This document shows, one piece after another, positions 25,139 through 37,399 of a stretch of DNA of 64,000 nt. Source of the DNA: Hyperoodon ampullatus (taxonomy: Eukaryota; Chordata; Mammalia; Artiodactyla; Ziphiidae); contig OX457058.1 of the NCBI GenBank assembly GCA_949752795.1, positions 32,924,587-32,988,586 on the forward strand. The letters are read 5' to 3'. The notes below the pieces were generated by a model that made no database searches, had not been told where the DNA came from, and was given only the letters and a program-made list of their open reading frames with translations. Each line of letters opens with the position of its first letter. Position 1 is the stretch's first letter. A program made the position numbers and the translations under genes.

Positions 25139-25380
25139 GGGACTTCCCTGGTGGCGCAGTGGTTAAGACTCTGCACTCCCAATGCAGGGGGCCCGGGTTC
25201 GACCCCTGGTCAGGGAACTAGATCCCACATGCATGCCGCAACTAAGAGTTTGCATGCCACAACTAAGGAGTCAGCAAGCCACAACAAAGGAGCCCACCAG
25301 CTGCAACTAAGGAGCCCGCCTGCTGCAACTGAGACCTGGCGCAACCAAATAAATAAATAAATAAATAAAATATTTTTTAA
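25139..25380 (+). mobile_element. CHR-related SINE with 'aactaaggagcc' body
   Basis: Same subfamily as 23190-23463, ending in an (AAAT)n tail. Flanks 'acatgatgtt' and 'ccatgatgct' are a weak target duplication. Confidence 0.92.
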
Positions 25381-25473
25381 AATAATAAGAAAACAAACAA
25401 AAAAAACCATGATGCTGGCACCAGGAGTACAGATGATTTAGGAGAAAGGCTCTGCTCTTAAAGAGTCCAAGTC

Positions 25474-25855
25474 GGGGCTTCCCTGATGGCGCAGTGGTTA
25501 AGAATCCGCCTGCCAATGCAGGGTACACGGGTTCAAGCCCTGGTCTAGGAGGATCCCACATGCTGTGGAGCAACTAAGCCCAGGCGCCACAACAAGTGAG
25601 CTTGTGCTCTAGAGCCCACAAGCCACAACTACTGAGCCTGCGCTCTAGAGCCCATAAGCCACAACCACTGAAGCCTGCGCGCCTAGAGCCCTGTGTTCCA
25701 CAACAAGAGAAGCCACGACAATGAGATGCCCGCGCACCGCAGAGAGGAGTAGCCCCCACTTGCTGCAACTAGAGAGTGCCCGCGTGCAGCAATGAAGACC
25801 CAACGCAGCCAAAAATAAATAAATAAAAATAAATTAATTAATTGAGAAAATAAAT
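25474..25855 (+). mobile_element. CHR-type SINE, long form
   Basis: Full element, A/T-rich tail, with duplication aaagagtccaagtc (25460-25473) and aaagaatccaagtc (25856-25869). Confidence 0.95.
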
Positions 25856-25934
25856 AAAGAATCCAAGTCTCCAGTGCTTTTTCCTGGGCCACCAAGCAAT
25901 TCTCTGACATCCAGCTGGGTGTCCTACAATTCAA

Positions 25935-26635
25935 CTGAGTTCTGACACAGTCTACCTGGGGACAGTGTCAGATCCTACAGGGTAAGGGCTCAGTCCCACA
26001 AGACTGCCTGCCCTACCTGCAACCCCCATGTCAGATGCCAATGGCAAGTCCAGGTTGTTACCTGTACTTCTGACCTACAGGCTATACATCGGAGGTTCCC
26101 TCCTTGGGTTGGATTAACTTGATTAACTTGCTAGAGCAGCTCACAGGACTCAGAGAAACACTTTACTAACTAGATTACCAGTTGACTGTACAAGGATACA
26201 GCTCAGGAGGAGATATACAAGGCAAGGTACAGGGAAAGGGCGCACAGCACCCAGCAGCTCCACAGGCTCGCCAGCCAGGAAGCTCTCCAAATCCCGTCCT
26301 TTGGGTTTTTATGGGGGCTTCACTGCAAAGGCATGATTGATTAAATCATTGGTCACTGGTGACTGATTCAACATCCAGCCCCTCTCCCCTCCCCAGAAGT
26401 CAGTGTGGTGGGGAGACTGAAAATTCCAACCCTCTAATCAAAAGTTGATTCCCCTGGTTGCTTTCCAAAGTCACCACATCAACATAAACTCAGGTCTGGT
26501 TGAAAGGGGTGTGCTATGAATATCAAGACACCTTTATGGCTCTTATTACTTGGGAAATTCCAAAGATTTTAGGAGTTCTGCCAGAAACTGGGATGAAGAC
26601 CAAATATATATTTCTTATTATAAATCCCAATACTG
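25935..26635 (-). repeat. Ancient ERVL-type LTR (suspected)
   Basis: Segments 'ttgctagagcagctcacagg', 'gcatgattgattaaatcattgg' and 'gaccaaatatatatttctta' follow the order of a well-known old mammalian ERVL-class LTR read in reverse. No internal viral sequence is present. Ends are approximate. Confidence 0.6.
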
Positions 26636-26809
26636 CAAAGTCTCTCAGCAAAGAAAAGAAATATACCCCCTAGGAGAATTTGTACAACAGGTGGATATAT
26701 GTTAAGTGCTGGGTGAGTAAGAATTAGAGAGGAAAGGGACTTGAGGATTGGGGGCAGTCAAGGAAGGGTTAGAGAAGGTGAGAAGAGCTTATTGTTGACA
26801 GTAACTGCC

Positions 26810-27030
26810 ATTTTTGATCCCTCACTACATGAGCCAGTTCACTACAAGGCACTTCACATACATCACCTTACTTTATCCTCTAAACAGCACAATGAGTGGC
26901 CACTGCAACTATCCCTGATTTCATAGGGGAAAATGTGTACTTTGTGATGTTGAGTAATTTCCCCAAGTGGTAAAGCCTAGATTCAAATTCAAATCAGTCT
27001 GACTCAAAAGGCAATGACATTAAGCGCTAG
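26810..27030 (+). repeat. MIR element
   Basis: MIR order visible: 'caaggcacttcacatacatcacc', then 'gagtaatttccccaagtgg', then 'aatcagtctgactc'. Confidence 0.75.
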
Positions 27031-27179
27031 ACTAAAAGATACCACCTGGAAGGAACACCTAAGACATTCTAGCCTTGAAAAACAGTAGGTGTAACCAAAT
27101 TTCACAGTAATGCACATAGTGTGTTCTCAGATGACAACTCAACCACTGCAAAAACAACAGAATCCACATCAGCAACAAG

Positions 27180-27375
27180 AGCCCCTTTACTGAGCACCTA
27201 CTATATGCCAAGCACTTTTCATTCAAGCTTCATAACAGACCTGTGAGGTAGCTTCATCCACTCACAGGTGACAAGACTGACACTTAGAGGAGTTCAACAA
27301 CCTCCCCAAAGTCACATAGTTAGAAAGTAGCAAAAGTAGAACTCACATCCAGGCTTATCTGATTCTCAAGTCTGG
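27180..27375 (+). repeat. MIR element
   Basis: 'actgagcacctactatatgcc' through 'ccaaagtcacatagttag' is a well-preserved MIR. Confidence 0.85.
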
Positions 27376-27379
27376 GTTC

Positions 27380-28490
27380 TCCATTGCTATGAAATACTGT
27401 CTTCCAGCAGACTACTTTGGCTGAAGCAGAGGAACTGCAGCAGGCGGAAGAAGGAGTCAAGGTAAAAAGACAGAGCGGTCCAGACAGTGGCCTGAATGTT
27501 TAAATTTTATCCAGTATCCCTTCTCTTGGCAACAGTTAGCTAGCAGGAACTTCAGTCTGCTCAGGCACACAGATCTATGCTGGGTACCAGGAAAGGCTTG
27601 AACAGGGTAGATGGCCTGTACAAAAAGAGGTACTTTAGGAAAGGCAATATGGCCAGGAAACCAACTGGAAGTGTATTCCAATGGAACAGATATGAAGAAT
27701 CAAAACTGTAGACAAAGGATCCTCCAAAACTGGAATTAGAGAAAGACAGGTGATAAAAATATTACAAAGAAAAACCTGGTAATACTTGATAACTGGATGG
27801 GTAGAAAAGAGACAAGAATAAGTCTATGTTTACAAACTGGCTACTAACAGAAATGTGAAAAACACAAAGAGAACGATAAGAATGAATTTTGACATGCTGA
27901 AATCCAGGGACAGTGGGACATCTAAGTGGCAACAAAAAGCTGAACAGGACCGCACAAAGGAGAGGTCCACCCTGTTCCCCGCTGCATCCCCCATTACTCC
28001 TCCCACAGAGGAGCACTCACGAAAGATCTTCTGAATAAAGTATTACGATCCAACCCAAATTTCTCCACCCTATCGTCAAGGCTATCACGACTCTGCCAAA
28101 TGCCTTGATGAAATTCATACCCACTCTCTTTACTATATTCTTGCAGGTGCCATGCAACCCTACTGAAGAAAGAAAGGAGCTCAGTTTCATGGGAATGACT
28201 TCAATAAACCAAGCCTAACCCTCCCAAAAGTACTGATCATGAACTACCTAGAGGGAAGTTACACATGTCAGGTTCAAAGATTCTGTCCTTGACACTGCCC
28301 CATTCAGTCACTTTTAAATGTTTTGGTTGAGGAATAGAAAACTTCATTATGATCATTTATTTATTTGAGTTATGTGTCAGGCACCCACACATAGATATGA
28401 ATTCCTAAAGAGCTTCCAGAAAGATCAAAAATAAAAAATCAGCTCTGACAAAGTTATGACTGCAAAGAGCCTGTTATATTCTATAGAATT
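27380..28490. other. Intron sequence, nothing recognised
   Basis: MTHFS intron 2; no gene or confident repeat. Confidence 0.5.
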
Positions 28491-28509
28491 TCAGAAATGA
28501 TTAACAGCA

Positions 28510-29125
28510 TAGGTGAGTTTGATTTTGGACTGTCCAGTATCCATTGCCCTTGTTCTGGAAACAGTACTTCTTTTTCCTGTGGCAAAATGCTCCCAGCCCA
28601 TTCTCAGCTCAGTGGTTTGGGTAGGGCCGCACAGGTGGGCACAGGACCATGTCCAGTCAGTCAACACATTCTTTCTCCCTGGTTACAGTTTGTGGCTCAG
28701 GGATGGACAAGACCCAGGCCTAGGTCACTCAGCCTCGTCCATGTCCTTGGCCACAGTGATTGATTTCAGGATGGCCACTTGACCCAATTCGGGTCAGTAA
28801 GAGTTAAGACCAGGACTTTACTGGGACCGTTAGAAAACAGACTTGCTCTTTTCTGCTGGGACTGCTAGCAGTAAGGATGCTGTGGAACCTGGAACTACCA
28901 CGGCCACCTGTGGCACCAAGAAATGAAGCCAATATAGATGAAAGTGGAGTCAAAAGGCAGAGATAGAGTAGATCCTAATGACTCTGATCTGGCCATATCT
29001 AAAGCTAGCCCTTCTGTGGATTTTTCAGTCTCTGGGCCAATAAAATCCTATTTTTGCTTAAGCCACGTTGAATTAGATTATGTCCTTTCAGTGGAAAGAT
29101 TCTTGGCTAATCTAATTGCCCAAGC
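28510..29125 (+). repeat. Ancient LTR-type repeat (suspected)
   Basis: Has the feel of a decayed LTR: 'gaatgaagccaatatag'-like centre (near 28925), a polyadenylation motif in 'gggccaataaaatcc' (about 29035-29049) and the end 'ttttgcttaagccacgttg'. Family not named. Confidence 0.4.
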
Positions 29126-29129
29126 AGCC

Positions 29130-29815
29130 TTCACTTTGAGAACAAATTCAGTAAAGAGGCAGTCCCTCCACTTCTTTTGCCCTTCTGTTATTTTTCTGTA
29201 TACATAATACAAAAATAGCCCGTGTGAAATTTTTGCTTAGGAACTTATAATTGCAACTGAGGACACCAGAGCTCACTTTTTTCTAACCTGTCATAACGTG
29301 AGCGAACCAGAAAGATAAGCAGGCTGCATAAGCTATACTGGGGACAATCTGAGCTCTAGTCAGCTTGTCACAAACACTGTGAAGCTAGATTTATGCTGTA
29401 GCATTGAAGATGCCACATTCTAAACTGCTGATGTGAGTAAAAATCCACGGTGCAGAATGTGATGCTGGGAGATAACAAACAGCAGAGACTGCGAATCGAA
29501 CATTCTATAAACAACAGCAAAGAGCATTAGCTCCCAGGTTGCAATTGCAAGAAACTACAGGTGTAATTCCCTAACCCTTTGCAATGCCAATTGCAAGCAT
29601 CTGCAAAGAAAAACACATGGGGAGAAAAAGCAACCTGTCCCACAAATACAGCATGAATAAATGGTATGGAGGAGAAAAAATATGCACAAGCAGTTTTGTG
29701 AGTGAACTTTTTTCTATTCAGGGCCAAGCCCTGAACTTCTATATTCTTAATATTCTTTTCATTTGACTTATATTTGATATATAAGACAGGTTGGGATAGT
29801 CATTCTACTTATGTA
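29130..29815. other. Intron sequence, nothing recognised
   Basis: No identifiable feature. Confidence 0.5.
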
Positions 29816-29824
29816 TGTTTTCTG

Positions 29825-29935
29825 TCTCCCCACCTAGACTGTGAGCGCCTTGAAGTCCAGGACCTTATCTTTCCAGAGCTAATACAGTGTCTGATACAAA
29901 GTAGATGTTCAGAAAATGTTTGTTGGAAATTATCA
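29825..29935 (+). repeat. L2 3' end
   Basis: 'ctagactgtgagcgccttgaagtccaggacc' followed by 'aaagtagatgttcagaaaatgtttg' is the typical L2 3' terminus. Confidence 0.75.
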
Positions 29936-29994
29936 AATGTTAAACACTCAGGTAGCATTGAGTTGACTGCATAATGAATAATCCTGCCTTCCTT

Positions 29995-30085
29995 GTTTAA
30001 AATTAATAATAGTTACCATTTACTGAATAGCTCCTATGTGCCAAATGATGTGCTAAAACCTATATATAAATGATTTAGCTCACTT
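29995..30085 (+). repeat. MIR fragment
   Basis: 'accatttactgaatagctcctatgtgcc' matches the MIR central part. Confidence 0.6.
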
Positions 30086-30089
30086 GTTT

Positions 30090-30990
30090 GAATGGAGTTT
30101 ATCCTAACCAGGAAGTACAGCTAAATTAAGAGGAAAGATCATGCTTCTTCCTTACTCTTCCCCGCTATCGTGCTTAAACAGAAATAGAACTAATACATGA
30201 AGGTTCAGGGTGACACATTTTAGTTCAACCAAAGCAATATATTCTACAAGGAGCAGAGCTTTTCTACAAAGACAATGGGCTGCCTCTGGAGAAACTCGTT
30301 ACTGGAGGATACCAAGTAGCATTTCAATTAGCCGGGACATCACAGAGTGATGCGAGCATGGAAGGAGATGTTAATATGGTCAACCAGAATTAGGAAAGTG
30401 CCCTGGGCTCCACCCACAAGCCCGTGAGTCTGGAGAAGCAGTTGATGAAGTGTGAGCAATGCCAGAGCCTACAATTCCTATCTTTCCTTATCTATAAGCT
30501 TAGGCTACCTCCCAAGATACACTACATTCCCTTATGTTTCATTGTCTTAAAATTTTTATAATGTTGGCATTCATCTGGTCTAGGAGGTAGATCTGAGTGT
30601 ACTTTTGGTGTCTAAACATGTAGCAAAGCACAGGACTGTATAATATAGGAGAAAAAGTAGCAATGTAAATAATCCCCCTACTACCATGAGACCTTGACTG
30701 TGTCCCTTCCCATGCTGTCATACTGATTTTATAGGCTATGTTGTAACAATGAAAAGGAACAGAAATTGAGAGAAGATTGCATAAAGCTTCACTGGGATTT
30801 CTTTGCAACTATTTAAGTCTTAATCAAAAATACATACCTCTAAGACAGGTTTGAGGCATCGTAGTACAAAATAGTACCCTTAGCTTGTTTTACTTCCAGC
30901 TCTTTGACTGCTTGATAATGACTAAATCTCCCAAGTGGCTGTTGGCCAGGGAATAGCACGTATAAAGGTCCAGCAGTAGAAAAAGCAAAA
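30090..30990. other. Intron sequence, nothing recognised
   Basis: No exon or confident repeat. Confidence 0.5.
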
Positions 30991-30994
30991 TGGG

Positions 30995-31555
30995 GTTGGC
31001 CTAATTTGAAAAGATACATACACTCCAGTGTTCACAGAAGCTATCTGCAATAGCCAAGACATAGAAACAACCCAAGGGCCCATCAACAGGTGATTGGTTT
31101 AAGAAGATGTGGTGTACATGTGTGTACACACACATACACACACACACACGCGCGCACAGTGGAATACTACTCGGCCATAAAAAAAGAATGAAACATCGCT
31201 ATTTGTGGCAACATGGATGGATATAATATCAAATATTATATGATGTCACTTGTATGTGGAATCTAAAAAAATAATACAAATGAATCTATATACAAAACAG
31301 AAACAGACTCACAGACATAGAAAACAAACTTACGGTTACCAAGGCGGATAAATTTGGAGTATGGGATTAACAGACACAAATTACAATGTATAAAATAGAT
31401 AAGCAATGAGGGTTTACTGTACAGCACAGGGAACTATATTTAATATCTTATAATAACCTATAATGGAAAATATACATATATATATGACTGAATCATTTTG
31501 CTATACACCTGAAACGAACACAATATTGTCAATCAACTATATTTCAATTTTTTAA
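30995..31555 (+). mobile_element. L1 3' end
   Basis: L1 tail from 'tttgaaaagatacatacact' to 'aatcaactatatttcaat', containing a short CA/CG repeat at 31128-31157. Diverged. Confidence 0.85.
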
Positions 31556-31639
31556 AAATGGGAAACTGGGAGAGATTCAGAGTGGCTGAAACTCAGACTA
31601 TAAAGTGAGGGAGTAGAAAGATGTAAAAATGGAAAGAAT

Positions 31640-32150
31640 AGCAAGGCCAAATCAGGAAGAGCCTCATTAAGGAATGTGTGATTCAAACTAAGGGCAGCAG
31701 AAAGTCACTGAAAGACTTTAAACTGGGGAGAGAAATGGTCAGCTTTGCATTTCAGAAATCTTGTTTCAATTACTACATAGATAATAGATTGAGAGGGAGG
31801 AGAGGAAGAAGAGTTAGGAAGCTGTTATAATAACCCAAGCAAGGGAAGATGGTGGCTTAGACTGCAGTGGTAGCAGTGGGATTAGAGAGGAGTGGACAGG
31901 TTCAATAAATAACTCAGTAAGTAAAATCACCAGGACTCGGCAATGGGCACACATGCAACATGAGGGAAAGAGAAGAGTCAAGGATGATCTTGAGATTTCT
32001 GGCACTGTGAATTGGGTGGTGATGGTACTATACACTAAGAGAAACACAGGATAGTGGGCATGAGGGAATATGATTCAGTTTGGAACATGTTGTGTTGGAG
32101 ATGACCATGTGATACCCAAGTAGTTGACAGGTCTGAGCTGGAGATATAAA
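31640..32150 (+). repeat. Ancient interspersed repeat, family A copy 2
   Basis: Best-preserved copy: 'aagctgttataataacccaag', 'gaagatggtggctta', 'gaagagtcaaggatgatcttgag'. Shares order with 50390-50640 and 21880-22090. Confidence 0.55.
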
Positions 32151-32159
32151 TGCTTATAG

Positions 32160-32505
32160 CATTAATAATAAGGTACTCATTACCATACAGACCATAATTG
32201 AAACCATGGGAAATGCAATATTATTCAGAGAAAATGTATAATCCAACCCACAAGGTCAGGGCAGGAGTCTGTGAAAAGGCAACAATACCTTAATACCTTA
32301 CTATTACAGTTGACACTTCACAGCTTACAGAGGGCATCGCACCCTAAACTAGGTTAGGTCGATGTCTTGGAATATAAGTGAAATACAAATTCATCCCTGT
32401 AGGAAAAGTGACCCCCACTGACCCAAATATAACAAGCGGATCAGAGGTCTAACAACCCATCACAGCCTGAGAGCATCTAAAGGTGCGGATTCTAATACCA
32501 TAACA
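32160..32505. other. Intron sequence next to MTHFS exon 2
   Basis: Nothing recognised; contains only the exon 2 donor region at its right end. Confidence 0.5.
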
Positions 32506-32510
32506 CTTAC

Positions 32511-32772
32511 CTGTGGACAAGGCCTCCTCCCGAACCTCGACCTCACTGGGCTGATGAATATTCCAGGATGTTTTGGGAAGTGAAGAGATTTCCTCAGGCG
32601 ATGCTAATTTCACCATATCCATGTGATTGCTCTGGAACTGGTACCGTGGAATAAAGCAGGTTTTGCCTTGTTGGAAAATGTCCTTGATGATCTCTTCTGT
32701 CTCAATTTCATCTTGCATGCTCAGAAAGATGGAGATTCTTTTGGACTTTTGATATTGACTATGGGTAAACAC
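32511..32772 (-). CDS. MTHFS: MTHFS coding exon 2 (central part of the enzyme)
   Basis: Continues exon 1 in phase 0 after an acceptor reading CCATTTAG. It encodes [20 protein letters not shown] and onward to REEALST, residues 40-126, plus the first base of codon 127. The Glu corresponding to human E61, a substrate-contact residue, is present in the [10 protein letters not shown] stretch. The donor at 32510-32504 reads GTAAGTG. Human MTHFS has 203 residues, so about 76 C-terminal residues, including the glycine- and lysine-rich nucleotide-binding segment, lie in a third exon. No matching sequence was seen in 1-32510. In human the second intron is tens of kilobases long, so exon 3 is most likely beyond the window's left edge rather than lost. 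No lesion is visible in either exon. Confidence 0.96.
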
Positions 32773-33063
32773 CTAAATGGGAAATGATGGCGGTTATAAT
32801 TTCCAAGGTTATACTTTTAAAAACTAGTGGCTCCCCTTAACAGTTTTAACACTTTCTCCCTTTTCTCTCAGCCTTCTCCAACCTCTTTATCCAGAAACAA
32901 ACAAACAAAAACAGCAGAGTAGTATATAATAGGTCAAATAATACTGCATCCTGAAGCCTGACTTTAACTTCTGGACCCAACACTTACTTCTCTGATCCCT
33001 TTACACTTCCCTGGCACACCTACTCTGGCAGGTGTGACAATTCATTAAAAAGTCACTGTGAGG

Positions 33064-33269
33064 GGCTTCCCTGGTGGTGCAGTGGTTGAGAGTCCGCCTG
33101 CCGATGCAGGGGACACGGGTTCGTGCCCCGGTCCAGGAGGATCCCACATGCCACGGAGTGGCTGGGCCCGTGAGCCATGGCTGCTGAGCCTGTGCGTCCG
33201 GAGCCTGTGCTCCGCAACGGGAGAGGCCACAACAGTGAGAGGCCCGCGTACCGCAAAAAAAAAAAAAAA
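33064..33269 (+). mobile_element. CHR-type SINE, short 'gttgagag' subfamily
   Basis: Young copy with a perfect 17-bp duplication aaaaagtcactgtgagg at 33047-33063 and 33270-33286, inside MTHFS intron 1, about 290 bp upstream of exon 2 on the transcript. Confidence 0.97.
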
Positions 33270-33429
33270 AAAAAGTCACTGTGAGGCCCTGCTGTCTACA
33301 TCGAGAATTCCAAGCTTGAACTCCACCTACCCGTTCTAGCAGACTTCCATCCTGTCACCCACTTCCCCGAGAGTCTCTTCTTTATTTTAACACTGAAGCT
33401 CTCACAAGCTTCTTTACTCCCTGGATAGT

Positions 33430-33680
33430 CAGCCTTCTCTCCTGCCAAATTCTACCCATTTAAGCCCAACTCAAGGCCTAACTTTTCCTGACTCCTAGAG
33501 AACCCTTACTATGTTTAGAGTCACTATACAACCTAACAATTATGTATTGTCATAAGTTGATTATTAATTGTTTGGTGTGCCCTAAATGTAACATCCTGGC
33601 CAGTCTGTAAACTCCCTGTGGCGGACAACATGCCATACAGTTCTCTTAGCTCTACCCACCTCCGTCCCATCTGCTATAAG
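33430..33680 (+). repeat. L2 fragment (suspected)
   Basis: 'agcccaactcaaggcctaacttttcctgactcc' resembles the L2 ORF tail. Confidence 0.45.
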
Positions 33681-33823
33681 CTCTTCTGTTCATATGAATG
33701 TTAAAATGTTCACAAAGATGGAAGGTGGGGAGGATCCTGGAGAGGCAAAGGCCCTCTAAAGCAAGCACCATGTTGTAAAGAAGGTGCACCTGGGGGAAAG
33801 CATCCCTTCATACTCAGTTTAAT

Positions 33824-33957
33824 TAATTAATTAATTAATTTTTTGACCGTGCTGGCATGCGTGATCTTAGTTCCCCGCCTAGGGATTGGACCCGTGCCCC
33901 CTGCAGTGGAAGCACGGAGTCTTAACCACTGGACCGCCAGGGAAAGTACCCCCTTTG
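33824..33957 (-). mobile_element. Short tRNA-derived SINE (tRNA-related part only)
   Basis: Reverse copy with an (AATT)n tail. Flanks tactcagtttaat at 33811-33823 and 33958-33970 are a perfect 13-bp duplication. Confidence 0.9.
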
Positions 33958-34142
33958 TACTCAGTTTAATCATTCATGAGGCAGAAGAAAAGGGCTGAGT
34001 TTTGCTCACATTAGAAATTTTAATAATCTCAGAACTTCCCCAGTCTCAGAAGTTAGCTCTTAGTTCCCTTTTTTTTTCTTCCTTTTCTGTTCTTCCCCGT
34101 TCTCCGAGCTAAGAAGGAAAAGTTACTGCAGAAGTGACTTAT

Positions 34143-34497
34143 AGGGCTTTCCTGGTGGTGCAGTGGTTAAGAATCCACCTGCCAATGCAGGGGACACAGG
34201 TTTGAGCCCTGGTCCGGGAAGATCCCACATGCCACAGAGCAACTAAGCCCATGCACCACAACTACTGAGCCTGTACTCTAGAGCCTGTGAGCCACAACTG
34301 CTGAGCCCATGTGCCACAACTACTGAAGCCCATGTGCCTAGAGCCTGTGCTCCGCAATAAGAGAAGCCACCACAATGAGAAGCCCACGCACCACAACAAA
34401 GAGTAGCTCCAGCTCGCCACAACTAGAGAAAGCCCGCATGCAGCAACGAAGACCCAACGCAGCCAAAAATAAATAAATAAAATTATTTTTTTAAAAA
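34143..34497 (+). mobile_element. CHR-type SINE, long form
   Basis: Full element; flanks aagtgactta (34132-34141) and aagtgacata (34498-34507). Confidence 0.93.
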
Positions 34498-34509
34498 AGT
34501 GACATAAAT

Positions 34510-35185
34510 ATGAGTGCCAGAAAGACACAGGCACAGAAAGTCAAGTTATTCCTAATAAAAAGGGACACAGAAGTTAAGTAGATAGAGCACACCAAACCAG
34601 TGCTAAGGAAGGAAGTTTACCTTTCCGAGCAGTTACATAGCTATTATCAGGCCTGAAGTGGGCAAAGCAAATGGAACTGTGAAACCCAGATGTTGGGCAG
34701 ATCTGAGGCTTTTGGCACCCAAGTACTTTCTGGGAAAGTTAAATGTCCATCTTGTTCTGTTTAAAGCAGAACACAGTAAATCAGAAGCTGAATAAGCAGT
34801 AATAAACATCAGTTAAAATTCAGTGTGAGACTATGTATACACACTTATCTTTCTTTCTTCCTCAAATCTCATTTATATGACAGTAAAAAAGCACCAAAAA
34901 AGAAAGCCATGATAGCACTGATAACAAGAGGATAGAGATTTGACTAGTTTCTGCAAGACAGAGTGGATGGGACAGTATTTACAGACAAAAGAGCAGCAGA
35001 TCGCAACACTTGGGGAACATGGATGCAGGTCAGACAGAATCCATTCTTCCCATGGAATTCCAAAGTGACTAAAAAAGCAAAGGAAATCCCCATTAGCTAT
35101 CACACCTTCATTCATAAATATGTACAGACAGTAATGGTTCATCAAACATTTTAGAAAGCCAAAACACAAATTAGAAGGATTTTTT
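34510..35185. other. Intron sequence, nothing recognised
   Basis: MTHFS intron 1. A 111-codon minus-strand frame (34873-35208) has no recognisable similarity. Confidence 0.5.
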
Positions 35186-35189
35186 AAAA

Positions 35190-35866
35190 GGAGAATTGAT
35201 ATAGCCACTATGGAGAACAGTACCTTAAAAAACTAAAAATGGAACTACCATATGATCCAGCAGTCCCACTCCTGGGCATATACCCAGAGAAAACCATAAT
35301 TCAAAAAGACACATGCACCCCAATGTTCATTGTAGCACTATTTACAATAGCCAGGACATGGAAGCAACCTAAGTGTCCATCAACACAGGAATGGATAAAG
35401 AAGATGTGGTACATATATACAATGGAATATTACTCAACCGTAAAAGGAATGAAACTGTGCCATTTGCAGAGACGTGGATGGACCTAGAGACTGTCATACA
35501 AAGTAAGGCAAAAAGAGAAAAACAAATGAATGCATATATGTGGAATCTATAAAAATGGTACAGATGAACCTATTTGCAAAGCACAAACAGAGACACAGAT
35601 GTAGAGAACAAACATATGGATACCAAGGGGGGAAGGGGGAGGGGGTGGGAGGAATTGGGAGATTGGGATTGACATACATACACCACTATGTATGAAACAG
35701 AGAACTAAGGAGAACCTACTATATAGCACAGGGAACTTTACTCAGTGCTCTGTGGTGACCTCAATGGGAAGGAAATCCAAAAAAGAGGATATATGTATAA
35801 GCATGGCTGATTCACTTTGCTGTACAGCAGAAACTGACACAGCAGTGTAAAGCAACTATACTCCAA

Positions 35867-35907
<41 letters not shown>

Positions 35908-35909
35908 AT
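35190..35909 (+). mobile_element. L1 3' end with (AAAT)n tail
   Basis: L1 ORF2 tail and 3' UTR ending 'tactccaataaa' and about ten AAAT units (35869-35909). Little decayed. Confidence 0.9.
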
Positions 35910-35939
35910 GAAAATAAAAGAGGAGGTGTGGGGAGCGAT

Positions 35940-36478
35940 CCAACAGGAAAGTGAGATAATTATAATTCAGAGAACATGGATTTTTAAAAATTCTCATTAG
36001 CTTTCTCAGACAAGTTCAAGAAGATAGATGCATCTATAAAACAACAACAGGCTGCTTTGGAAAGAAAGCAATCGGAGAATTAAAAAACACCTAGAAATTA
36101 AAATTAAGATTACCAAAATTAAAACAATTCAGGAGAAAGCCTCAAGTAGGGGAAAAAGACAAAGACGTGGGGAAAATGAGAAAAAATGTTAAGAGACATA
36201 GAAGATCAATCTAGGATTTTTACTATTTGATTAACAGGAATTGCAGAAAGGAAAAGAAGTAATCAAAGATATAATAGGTAAAGATACCAGTCTTCAGATT
36301 GAATGGAGGTCATGGATGCTGAGCAGAACAAGGAAAAATAATTTTAAACTTGAAATTCAAACTCTCAATCAGGTAAAAACATTTCCTAATGTATAAAGTA
36401 TTAAAAAGTTTACCCTCATAAATATTTTCTCCCCAAAAGTTACTTGAGAATACAATCTAATAAGATAACAACAACAAA
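35940..36478 (+). mobile_element. Degenerate L1/HAL1-type ORF1 fragment (suspected)
   Basis: A-rich coding-strand-like sequence resembling L1/HAL1 ORF1; no open frame and low certainty. It may continue at 37395-37560 beyond the SINE pair. Confidence 0.35.
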
Positions 36479-36483
36479 AAAAG

Positions 36484-36885
36484 GGGCTTCCCTGGTGGCT
36501 CAGTGGTTAAGAATCCACCTGCCAATGCAGGGGACACGGGTTCGAGCCCTGGTCCAGGGAGATCCCACATGCTGCAGAGCAGCTAAGCCCATGCGCACAA
36601 CTACTGAGCCTGCGCTCTACAGCCCGTGAGCCACAACTACTGAGCCTGCATGCCACAACTACTGAGCCTGCGCTCTAGAGCCTGCGAGCCACAACTACTG
36701 AGCCCACATGCCACAACTACTGAAGCCCACGCGCCTAGAGCCTGTGCTCTGCAACAAGAGAAGCCCCCGCAATGAGAAGCCCGCACACCCCAACAAAGAG
36801 TAGCCCCCGCTCACCGCAACTAGATAAAGCCTGCACACAGCAACGAAGACCCAACACAGCCAAAAATAAATAAAGAAAATAAAGA
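36484..36885 (+). mobile_element. CHR-type SINE with expanded internal repeat
   Basis: About 400 bp, longer than the roughly 285-350 bp of the other long-form copies here, because the 'cacaactactgagcc' unit is present five times between 36596 and 36728. Confidence 0.93.
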
Positions 36886-37054
36886 AAAAGAAGAAGGAAG
36901 GAAGAGGTCTAAGAGAGAAGATACTGGATTCAAGAAACAGCCCTAACTTAAAAGCAGAGAAAGAGGAACCCCAGGGCAATGGCTATAGCACAGACTCAAA
37001 GTCGACCAGACCAGAGGGAGCAGTGGACTAGAGTGCTTTCAACAAGAAAGTGGA

Positions 37055-37387
37055 GGGCTTCCCTGGTGGCGCAGTGGTTAAGAATCCGCCTGCCAATGCA
37101 GGGGACATGGGTTCGAGCCCTGGTCCAGGAAGATCCCACATGCCGCAGAGCAACTAAGCCCGTGCACCACAAGTATTGAGCCTGAGCTCAGAGCCCACAA
37201 GCCACAACTACTGAGCCTGTGCACCTAGAGCCCGTGCTCCACAGCAAGAGAAGCCACCGCAATGAGAAGCCCGCTCATCACAATGAAGAGCAGCCCTTAC
37301 TCACCGCAACTAAAGAAAGCCTGCACGCAGCAACAAAAACGCAACGCAGCTAAAAATAAATAAATAAAATAAATTTAAAAAAAAAAG
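37055..37387 (+). mobile_element. CHR-type SINE, long form
   Basis: Full element with perfect 11-bp flanks aagaaagtgga at 37044-37054 and 37388-37398. Confidence 0.94.
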
Positions 37388-37399
37388 AAGAAAGTGGAT

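Noticed and set aside
23190..25855. tRNA genes suggested by A-box and B-box sequences
   Set aside because: These boxes belong to tRNA-derived SINEs. No sequence folds into a complete cloverleaf with a proper acceptor stem.
1..32510. MTHFS exon 3 within the window
   Set aside because: No sequence encoding the expected GLDLIFMPGLGFD-like and RGKGYYD-like motifs was seen on the minus strand. It probably lies beyond the left edge.
36596..36728. Regularly spaced repeats that might suggest a CRISPR-like array
   Set aside because: They are internal units of one SINE in a mammalian genome, with no unique spacers.
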